A DNA stretch of 64,000 nt from Chlorobiota bacterium (GTDB lineage: Bacteria > Bacteroidota > Ignavibacteria > Tepidaquicellales > OLB5), in contig JAKEEM010000033.1 in the NCBI GenBank assembly GCA_022616535.1, forward strand, positions 1 through 64,000, written 5' to 3'. Of this stretch, positions 44,295 through 51,887 are shown in pieces. Under the pieces are notes generated by a model, which saw nothing but the letters and a program-made list of their open reading frames with translations, did not search any database and had not been told where the DNA came from. The translations under genes and the position numbers were made by a program. The stretch's first letter is position 1. Every line of letters begins with the position of its first letter.

Positions 44295-44450
44295 ATTAAA
44301 AAAGGGGGGTTTTTACTGGTTTTTTGCACTTTTTTGTCCTAATAGAGATATTCAAAATTTTCCGGCATTTTCCATCAGAAAATGGGGCTTTTAATGAATA
44401 GCACTGAATTATTTAAAAATCGGAGTTAAATTGCAGGATAAATTGCTGAA

Positions 44451-47400
44451 TTGTCAGAACCGATAATTAAATCCAGAATTGTACCTAAAAAGCTGTTTGA
44501 GAAAATTGTCTCAAGAAAGCAGCTTTTGAATAAAATTGAGCAAAGCTCTCTCAAAAACGTAATCCTTATAACGGGACCTGCGGGCTACGGCAAAACAACA
44601 CTGGTTCTTGATTACCTGAACAGTAAAGGGACCAATTTTTGCTGGTTATATTCCGGAGCCGATATTGGCAGCCTTTACAGCTTTATTAACTATATGATTC
44701 ATTCACTAAGAAACCTGAATTCGGAATTCGGAGGCAGCACCATTGCTCTTGCAAATTCCTTAAAAGAAGCCCAGACCGGCCCGGCGAATTTGCATGCTGC
44801 GGTGAATTCCTTAATGGGCACTTTTATTAATGAGTTTATGAATTCATTTGGTGATGAAATTTACTTTGTAATAGATGACCTTCATAATTTGTCCCATACC
44901 TCATGGCTCAACCCGGTATTCAATTATATGATTGAAAATTTCCCGCCTAATCTTCACCTGATTATAACAAGCCGCTCTGTTCCGGAATTTAACATTACAA
45001 AGCTTTCTGCAAAAAGAAACATTCTTCACATCGATGCCTCCGAGCTTCACTTTTCTTCCGAAGAAACCGAAAAGCTGCTTAAGGATATTTACTTGCTTCC
45101 GGTTAATTATGATGATGTAAAGCTGCTTGAAGAAAAAGTCGAAGGCTGGGTAACGGGTTTGCATCTGATACTTCAGGCGTACGGAAATGAATTTAAGAAA
45201 ATTGCATCCTCTGATAAGCTGGTCGATGAAAACATTTTCGGTTACTTTGCAGAAGACATTTTTAAGGAGCTGAACGATAATACAAAGAATTTTTTGATGT
45301 TTACGTCATTGCTTGACTGGTTTACTTCCGAGATGTGCAGTGAGATTTTTGGTTTCGCTGATAGCCGTAAAATTCTTGCGGAGCTTAAGACTAAAAATAT
45401 ATTTATTGAATCATCTCAGTTGGGGGAATCTGAATCATACAGCTACCATAACCTTTTCAGACAGTTTCTTCTTAAGAAGCTGAATGAAACCAAAGCACAG
45501 GATGAAATAAAAAAAATTGCGGGTAAAATTTACGCTTATTTCAAAAAAACAGGAGATACTAGCTCTGCGATTGAGTTTGCAATTTTCGGAGGGGAATATG
45601 TACAGGCAGCCGGACTAATTAAAAACTCCTTCGATGAGTTATTCCAGAGCGGAAGCTACGAAATTTTGTGGAAATGGCTCAGCTCAATACCGGATGAATT
45701 TGTCAGGTCAAACCTGAATCTCCTTTTTTTGAGAGGAAAGCTGCTAAAGTTTTACAAAGCTGAATTTACCGAGGCGAAAAAAGTTTTTGACGAAATACGC
45801 AATGATTTGAAAGAAAAAGATGAATTATCCGTCAGAGCAGCTATAGAGATATCGGAAATCCTGGTCCGCACCGGCGAACCCGAAAAAGCTATTGAAATGC
45901 TTGAAGCCCAGCAGGACACTATTAGCTCTGCTGAGTTGAAGGCCAAGAATATAATCTCTCTTGCAAAAGCCTACTACCGGCTCGGCTCCAAGCATTACCA
46001 CAACATTATAAAACTTCTTGACCAGTCAAGCACAATATGCGATGAAAATGACTTTAAAGAGCTTCAGACTGAAATTTATCAGCTATACGGGAAGATTTAC
46101 CATAACCGGGGAGATTTCATTAAATCGCTGCACTATTACGAAAATGTTATTAGGCTTGAACACAATGTTTACAGAAAGTATGAAATTATACTCGATACCG
46201 TTTTATTACTGTCCTGGTCAGGGCAATATCAAAAAGCTAAAGATTATTTAGATACTGCAAATGAAATTTACATAAGCTTCCCTGCAAACGCGTTCAAACG
46301 CGGATTGATGAGAGTTAGGGCCATGCTGAAGTTTGAGGTGGGGGATTATGAGTATTCAATTAAGGGGTTCGAGGAGCTTAACGAACATGATTTGCAGAAT
46401 AAAATAAAGGCATTCGGTATCTGGTATTATCTATTAATATGCGAATCATACATGTTTTTAGATGAATTCGAAAAAGCAAGAGAGTATCTTCAGCTTGCCA
46501 AATCATCGATTGATAAAAATGACGAGTATCAGGTGCTTGAATACGAAATTCATGAGGCGATTTTACTGAAATCGCGAAAAACCGACCCAAAAGTTGAAAA
46601 AGTGCTGAGTGAAGCACATAAGTATTTCGATTCACTTAACCTGATATACAGCAAAACACAGGTTGAATTCCATTTAGCCGATTATTACTATAAAAAGGGG
46701 AGTCCCCAAACTGCTTTAAAATACCTGCTGGACTCGCTTAACACTGCTGGAGAAAAACAATACAGCTCGTTTTTGTCGCAGCATTTTATCCAGTACAGGT
46801 ATTTATTTGATTTTGCCTCTGCCAACAATATACGCAGGGATTTTATCGAAAGTATTCATTCATCTTTAGTTGAAAGAGCCGGTATAGACTGGCTTTCCCC
46901 TAAATGCCTGAAAAGAATAAAACGTGATTCGACTAAGCTCTATGATATATCTCTTTCGACTTTCGGAGGAGCGGAAATATTTGTCCGCGGCAATCTGGTA
47001 ACGGATGATAAATGGATAAGGAAGAAAAGCAAGCTTTTGCTTATATATTTGCTCATAAACCAGAACATTAGGCTCTCTAAAGATAAAGTGCTCGGAATTT
47101 TTTTCGGCGAGCTGACTGCTGAGAGCGCTGAGAATATTTTTCATCAGGCAGTTACGAATATCAGAAATGCCGTAAAGCCCCAGGTATACTCACCCTCAGA
47201 TATTAAGCAGAATGGGAAACAGGCAAAAAAATCAAAAAAAGCATCTGAAGTAAACGCTGCGGTTGAAGTTTCTCCTTCATATATCATTTATGAAGACAAA
47301 ATCCTCAGAATTGCTCAGTCGGGTCATTACAAAATTGATACTATTGAGCTCGGCAGAATTCACGGCTTGATTAAATCGCCTGAAACTGAGGAGCATAATA

Positions 47401-47774
47401 AAGAAAAGCTTGCAATGGAGGCTTTTGAAATCTACAGGGGCGAGTTTTTACCGGGATTTTATGAGCCCTGGGTTGAGGAAACAAGGCTGACACTTGAAAA
47501 TAAATTTATCGATATCTGCGAGCACATTATTCCCTTTTTAATTAAAAACGCCAAATTCGAGGATGCAGTAAAATACTCCGAGAGGCTGATTGAAATCGAT
47601 AACCTCCACGAAGAAGCATATATTAATGCTATTCAGGCATATTCGATGTCAGGGAACCGCAATATGGCAAAGAAAAAGTTCAGCCAGCTGCTTAAAAATT
47701 ACGAGAAGGAGTTCGGCGAAAAACCCTCCGGCGAGGTTTTAAAAAGAGTTCAGGATATTTTAGTTGAAGAATAA
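44451..47774 (+). CDS. STAND ATPase - TPR - winged helix - BTAD transcriptional regulator
   Basis: This 1107-residue protein is built in the MalT/LAL manner but with a SARP-type output. Residues 1-330 are a STAND NTPase: Walker A GPAGYGKTT (42-50), Walker B VIDDLH (about 143) and the sensor LHLIITSRS. Residues about 350-820 are helical TPR-like repeats (GEPEKAIEMLEAQ, YYRLGSKHYHNII). About 830-915 fit an OmpR/SARP winged helix (IRLSKDKVLGIFF, ENIFHQAVTNIRNAV). The last 120 residues are a BTAD domain (YRGEFLPGFYEPWVEETRL). An inducer presumably binds the repeats and ATP drives oligomerisation. The start codon is TTG 44451. Promoters on both sides share an operator-like triple repeat, its likely targets. 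Confidence 0.88.
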   Translation: MSEPIIKSRIVPKKLFEKIVSRKQLLNKIEQSSLKNVILITGPAGYGKTTLVLDYLNSKGTNFCWLYSGADIGSLYSFINYMIHSLRNLNSEFGGSTIALANSLKEAQTGPANLHAAVNSLMGTFINEFMNSFGDEIYFVIDDLHNLSHTSWLNPVFNYMIENFPPNLHLIITSRSVPEFNITKLSAKRNILHIDASELHFSSEETEKLLKDIYLLPVNYDDVKLLEEKVEGWVTGLHLILQAYGNEFKKIASSDKLVDENIFGYFAEDIFKELNDNTKNFLMFTSLLDWFTSEMCSEIFGFADSRKILAELKTKNIFIESSQLGESESYSYHNLFRQFLLKKLNETKAQDEIKKIAGKIYAYFKKTGDTSSAIEFAIFGGEYVQAAGLIKNSFDELFQSGSYEILWKWLSSIPDEFVRSNLNLLFLRGKLLKFYKAEFTEAKKVFDEIRNDLKEKDELSVRAAIEISEILVRTGEPEKAIEMLEAQQDTISSAELKAKNIISLAKAYYRLGSKHYHNIIKLLDQSSTICDENDFKELQTEIYQLYGKIYHNRGDFIKSLHYYENVIRLEHNVYRKYEIILDTVLLLSWSGQYQKAKDYLDTANEIYISFPANAFKRGLMRVRAMLKFEVGDYEYSIKGFEELNEHDLQNKIKAFGIWYYLLICESYMFLDEFEKAREYLQLAKSSIDKNDEYQVLEYEIHEAILLKSRKTDPKVEKVLSEAHKYFDSLNLIYSKTQVEFHLADYYYKKGSPQTALKYLLDSLNTAGEKQYSSFLSQHFIQYRYLFDFASANNIRRDFIESIHSSLVERAGIDWLSPKCLKRIKRDSTKLYDISLSTFGGAEIFVRGNLVTDDKWIRKKSKLLLIYLLINQNIRLSKDKVLGIFFGELTAESAENIFHQAVTNIRNAVKPQVYSPSDIKQNGKQAKKSKKASEVNAAVEVSPSYIIYEDKILRIAQSGHYKIDTIELGRIHGLIKSPETEEHNKEKLAMEAFEIYRGEFLPGFYEPWVEETRLTLENKFIDICEHIIPFLIKNAKFEDAVKYSERLIEIDNLHEEAYINAIQAYSMSGNRNMAKKKFSQLLKNYEKEFGEKPSGEVLKRVQDILVEE

Positions 47775-47836
47775 TCATTTGTCCCCTTTTAATTATTAAA
47801 AATACCTTTTTTTTATTTTTTTTAAGCCTTTCTGCT

Positions 47837-47881
47837 GTAAGAAATGTGTAAGAATTCCCGTAAGTTACGCGGATATTTTTG
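47837..47881 (+). promoter_or_regulatory. Promoter with three phased GTAAG boxes (OMP gene)
   Basis: GTAAG at 47837-47841, 47848-47852 (11 bases on) and 47860-47864 (12 bases on) is followed after nine bases by TATTTTTG (47874-47881). The ATG of the outer-membrane protein lies 39 bases further. A fourth GTAAG (47886-47890) falls near the expected transcript start. The layout is identical to the promoter at 44250-44294 on the other side of the regulator gene. Confidence 0.72.
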
Positions 47882-47920
47882 TAATGTAAGTTAAAAACAC
47901 AAAAAAAAGAAAGGGAAAAA

Positions 47921-48739
47921 ATGAAAAGCTCACAAAACAAATCCGCTTTAGCATACAGAATTTTACTGGCAGTCACGGCTTTAAATCTGCTTTTCTGGTG
48001 GCCGTTTGAGACACTTTCACAAGAAGATAAGAACCTTGAAATCACATTGTATGATTTCGTAGAAGAAAACGGCGAGCAGGTGCTTCAGCCGTATGCCGAT
48101 GCCCTCAGCGGTAGTATGAACTCAGGCCTGTTCCACACTGCTAATGTTAAGAAGGGATTTACGATGTATATCGGCGTAAAAGCTATCGGAACATATATTA
48201 ATGCGGAAAATCAAAAAGTCTTTGATGCTAACAAAACTCTTGATATCGTTCCTCTTGCAGTTCCCCAGCTTCATCTAGGCTCGTTGTTCGGAACAGAAAT
48301 GACTGTCAGGGTACTCCCCCAAATTTCAATCGGCAATTACGGCTCTGTTGGGACGTGGGGAATTGGCATAAGGCATGAATTTACTAGTCATTTCAAAAAA
48401 TCTCCAATTGATGCCGCCGTTCAGCTGTCATTTAACAATTTGACAATTGCAAATTCGAAAGGGAAAGATATGGTCGAAGCCCGCTCTTTTGCCGTCAGTC
48501 TGCAGGTAAGCAAGCGGCTGAGTATGTTTACGTTTTATTCCGGTTTGCAGTATGAAAATACCGAAATTGATGCCGTAATTACAAAAGAAGCCTCTGTCCA
48601 GAAAATGAGCTATGAAAACTGTAACAAAGTAAGAGGCACAATCGGCTTAAATATTAAAATGGGTCCTCTTAACTTAAACTATGATTACAGTGTTGGAAGA
48701 ACGAATTCGATGAGTGCAGGATTTGGCTTTGCTTTTTAA
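47921..48739 (+). CDS. Outer-membrane beta-barrel protein (DUF6588-like)
   Basis: This 272-residue protein has a signal sequence (about 1-34, ending ETLSQE). The mature chain opens with LQPYADALSGSMNSGLFHTA, continues as alternating strands (FTMYIGVKAIGTY, LGSLFGTEMTVRVLPQISIG) and ends SAGFGFAF with the terminal Phe of outer-membrane barrels. The N-terminal phrase is like the DUF6588 family from Bacteroidota/Chlorobiota, of unknown function. The RBS AAAGGG is good. It lies 146 bases after the STAND/BTAD regulator, has its own operator-bearing promoter and ends at a strong terminator, so it is a single-gene transcript and a probable regulator target. Confidence 0.75.
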   Translation: MKSSQNKSALAYRILLAVTALNLLFWWPFETLSQEDKNLEITLYDFVEENGEQVLQPYADALSGSMNSGLFHTANVKKGFTMYIGVKAIGTYINAENQKVFDANKTLDIVPLAVPQLHLGSLFGTEMTVRVLPQISIGNYGSVGTWGIGIRHEFTSHFKKSPIDAAVQLSFNNLTIANSKGKDMVEARSFAVSLQVSKRLSMFTFYSGLQYENTEIDAVITKEASVQKMSYENCNKVRGTIGLNIKMGPLNLNYDYSVGRTNSMSAGFGFAF

Positions 48740-48754
48740 ACAGAAAAAATTAAG

Positions 48755-48786
48755 AAAAAGGCACGTTTAACCCTCCGTGCCTTTTT
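48755..48786 (+). terminator. Rho-independent terminator
   Basis: The arms AAAAAGGCACG (48755-48765) and CGTGCCTTTTT (48776-48786) are perfectly complementary around a 10-base loop, and the right arm supplies the T-run. It is symmetric enough to work on both strands. Confidence 0.9.
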
Positions 48787-48846
48787 AATTGATTTGAAAA
48801 CCAAAATTAATTTAGTTAAAATAAAGGAATTAAATTCCAATTGTTT

Positions 48847-50121
48847 ATGAAAAAGCTGATATCGGTTCTGTTTTTTTTATTTTGCCCGGTTTTGTACAGC
48901 CAGAACTGGGTAAATCATGTTTTGATTCCGCCTCCGCCGCCGTTGTTTTCTGCTCACGCTTATAATACGCAAATTGCATGGTTATCGGGAGCTAACAATA
49001 TTGTTCTTTACACTTCAGACGGGGGTACAAACTGGATTAGGAGAAATGTGCCCGTCGCGACCTCACAAATTTACGGAATTCATTCCATATCACCACAAAC
49101 TGCTTTATGCATTGCTAATCCCGGAGGTGGAATAGTTTTCAGAACTTCAAACTCAGGTGCTAATTGGCAGCCGGTATTAACCCGAATAAACGGCACACTA
49201 AACGATTTAGAATTTATTAATGCACTAACGGGTTACGTTTACGGCAACCCGGGCGGCTCAATGTGGTTTTTTGCCAGAACAACAAACGGCGGAATTTCGT
49301 TCGATACGACTGTCCCGCGTCCTAGTGCTCCGGCGAATATTTTAGGTTTTCCCAATGCAATGTATGCGCTTTTATCCGCCACTCCAAGGATTTGGTTCGG
49401 GACTAACCAGGGAATCGTCGTCTATTCAACAAACGGAGGGACAAGCTGGACTGCTTCAAATACTCCAGGCAACCAGCTGGTTCACACAGTTTTCTTTTTG
49501 GATGCACTGACAGGCTTTTGTGCGGGCAACCAGGCATTTAAAAGCACAGACGGGGGACGGACGTGGGGCATTCAGGGTTACCCGGGAACAGGAAATTTTT
49601 ATTCCGTCTCAGGCATTGCAGGGTATTTGTGGTATGCAAGAGGGAACCAAATTTATTATTCTATCAATCAGGGTTTGAGCTTTGTTTTACAGCATACTTC
49701 ACCATTAAGCGGCAGCTACAGACAGCTGAGCTTTTCCTACCAGGCAAACGATAACAGCTTATCCACCATCACCGGCTGGGGTGTTACCGAAGACGGTGTG
49801 GTTTCGGGTTACAATGATAATTCAATAGGCATTGAACCTATAAGCAGTGAAATCCCTCAAAGTTATAATTTATTGCAGAATTACCCCAATCCTTTTAATC
49901 CTTCAACCAAGATTAGATTTGATATTCCGCAAAATACTTTTGCAGAGCTGAGTGTATTCGATTTACGCGGTGTTCTTGTTGAAGAAATATTTTCTGGCTT
50001 GCTAAACGCGGGAAGCTACTCAGCTCGGTTTGACGGCTCACATTTATCAAGCGGCGTTTACTTTTATAAGCTCAAGGCAGGAGATTTCACAAGTACTATG
50101 AAGATGATTCTGATTAAATAA
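48847..50121 (+). CDS. BNR/YCF48-like propeller protein with T9SS sorting domain
   Basis: This protein has 424 residues from ATG 48847 (a TTG two codons upstream also fits). The signal peptide ends near LYSQ. The body (about 25-325) is a propeller with Asp-box/YCF48-like turns: YTSDGGTNWIRR, RTSNSGANWQP, YSTNGGTSWTA and KSTDGGRTWG. From about residue 345 it has a T9SS domain with LQNYPNPFNPSTKIRF and a closing MKMILIK. Such proteins are secreted or surface-bound; ligand unknown. The next gene starts three bases after the stop. Confidence 0.87.
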   Translation: MKKLISVLFFLFCPVLYSQNWVNHVLIPPPPPLFSAHAYNTQIAWLSGANNIVLYTSDGGTNWIRRNVPVATSQIYGIHSISPQTALCIANPGGGIVFRTSNSGANWQPVLTRINGTLNDLEFINALTGYVYGNPGGSMWFFARTTNGGISFDTTVPRPSAPANILGFPNAMYALLSATPRIWFGTNQGIVVYSTNGGTSWTASNTPGNQLVHTVFFLDALTGFCAGNQAFKSTDGGRTWGIQGYPGTGNFYSVSGIAGYLWYARGNQIYYSINQGLSFVLQHTSPLSGSYRQLSFSYQANDNSLSTITGWGVTEDGVVSGYNDNSIGIEPISSEIPQSYNLLQNYPNPFNPSTKIRFDIPQNTFAELSVFDLRGVLVEEIFSGLLNAGSYSARFDGSHLSSGVYFYKLKAGDFTSTMKMILIK

Positions 50122-50124
50122 TGC

Positions 50125-51885
50125 ATGCCGAAAAACAATAAAAAGCAGAAAACTCCCCATACAAAAAATCTAAGGCTGTTCGAGAATATTCTAATCAGTA
50201 TTTTTTTTCTGTTTGTATTTTTTTTTACCCTGATTAAAATCTCAGGTGATGATGATATTTTCTGGCATCTTGAAACGGGAAGATATATTGCGGAAAATAA
50301 AACTGTTCCGTCCAGCGATGTTTTCGGCTTTGCATCGTATGGTATGGAATGGATTCCGTTTGAATGGGGGTGGGATGTTATTTCATATTTACTTTTTTCA
50401 GTCTTCGGCTACAGTGGAATTTCTGTCTTAAGGATTTTGATATTTCTTGCAGTATTCTTTTTGTATTTCCGCCTGGTCAGCAGACTGAGGTTGAACGTTT
50501 TAATTGCTTCATTTTTGTTCATCCTTCTGCTCGTTGGAATGATGGACAGGCTTATTACGAAACCCCAGATAATTTCTTACCTGTTCTTTTCTGCGTTAAT
50601 TTATATTTTTATATCACTTCAAACTTTCAACAGGGAAAAAATTAACACTCTATATCTGCTCCCATTGATATTTTTAATATGGTGCAATATGCATATGGGA
50701 GTTCTTGCCGGAACCGGTATTTTTACTATTTTTGTGCTCTCGGAACTCGCAATTTATTTGAAGCCCGAAAATTTCCGTCCTTCAAGTAAGCCCCTGCCGA
50801 AAAATGATTTCACCAAGCTTGTTATAATTTATGTTTTATGCCTCATTGTTCTGTTAGCCAATCCGCACGGATTTAAAACTTATGTCTACGTTTATTCACA
50901 CCTGAATATGAAAATGCTCGAAGACGTTTTTGAATGGTATTCGCCTTTTAATAAGGCCTTTTCGGGCACGATTTATCAATACCTGTATTTTTTCTTTTTA
51001 GTAACGGCGCTAATTGTTATTTATTATTCTTGCAAAACAAAAAATTTGTTTATAGGACTCGCCTCGCTGGTCATTTTGGTATTTTCAGTAACCTCCAGCA
51101 GGTATACTATTGATTTTATGCTTATTATCAGCATTCTGGCAGTGATTTCCCTGAGCCGATTAATAAATCTATCAAGGCTTGAAAACTTCAGAACCTCTCA
51201 TTTAGTGCTCTCTGTTTTACTGCTTTTCTTTATTATCAGCATACCAAATAATAATCTTTACCGCTATATAAATTACCGGCGCTCATTTGGCTTCGGAATA
51301 AGCAGCAGTGATTATCCAGTAAAACTTTTTGATTTTATCGAAGCAAATAATATTCAAAACATCGGTTCCAGACCCTTCAACAGCTTCAATTCAGGGGGGT
51401 ATTTTATTTGGAAATTTAATGGCACCAGGAATTTTATCGACAGCAGAAACATAGATGATAAGATATATTACGACTACCAAGCAATAAATAATAAGCTTGC
51501 CGGATTTGAAAAAAAAATAGACGAGTTTGGATTTGATTATTTTATTTGGTTTTATCCGGGGCTTGTTAACAATTCCATTGAGCTTCAGACATCTGTAACT
51601 TCATACCTTATAAATAATTCCCAAAACTGGAAGCTCATATACTGGGATGACCAATCAATGCTTTTTGTAAGAAATGAAGATAAATTCAGGGATTTAATTT
51701 CAAGATATGAATACAGGTTTGTAAATCCATTATACTATATTTACCAGCGTGAGCCGCTGAAGAAAGCTCTTACTGAAAATAAAGATATTGTCATAAGGGA
51801 AATTCAAAGAAAATATAAAGATGAACCCGATGGAAGCTTTATAAACTCAATGGTTCATTCATTCAAAGTTACTGTGACCAGATAA
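50125..51885 (+). CDS. Polytopic membrane protein, GT-C-like
   Basis: This 586-residue protein has a basic start (KNNKKQKTPHTK), about ten membrane helices (24-395) and a soluble C-terminal part (about 400-586). After the first helix comes GDDDIFWHLETGRYI, an acidic loop that recurs in a widespread family of undefined GT-C-like membrane proteins in Bacteroidota and Acidobacteria. A GGYFIWKFNG-RNFIDSR segment follows the last helix, also typical of that family. Transfer of a sugar from a lipid carrier is an inference. It follows the propeller T9SS gene by three bases (same transcript), which would fit glycosylation of exported proteins. Confidence 0.65.
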   Translation: MPKNNKKQKTPHTKNLRLFENILISIFFLFVFFFTLIKISGDDDIFWHLETGRYIAENKTVPSSDVFGFASYGMEWIPFEWGWDVISYLLFSVFGYSGISVLRILIFLAVFFLYFRLVSRLRLNVLIASFLFILLLVGMMDRLITKPQIISYLFFSALIYIFISLQTFNREKINTLYLLPLIFLIWCNMHMGVLAGTGIFTIFVLSELAIYLKPENFRPSSKPLPKNDFTKLVIIYVLCLIVLLANPHGFKTYVYVYSHLNMKMLEDVFEWYSPFNKAFSGTIYQYLYFFFLVTALIVIYYSCKTKNLFIGLASLVILVFSVTSSRYTIDFMLIISILAVISLSRLINLSRLENFRTSHLVLSVLLLFFIISIPNNNLYRYINYRRSFGFGISSSDYPVKLFDFIEANNIQNIGSRPFNSFNSGGYFIWKFNGTRNFIDSRNIDDKIYYDYQAINNKLAGFEKKIDEFGFDYFIWFYPGLVNNSIELQTSVTSYLINNSQNWKLIYWDDQSMLFVRNEDKFRDLISRYEYRFVNPLYYIYQREPLKKALTENKDIVIREIQRKYKDEPDGSFINSMVHSFKVTVTR

Positions 51886-51887
51886 AA

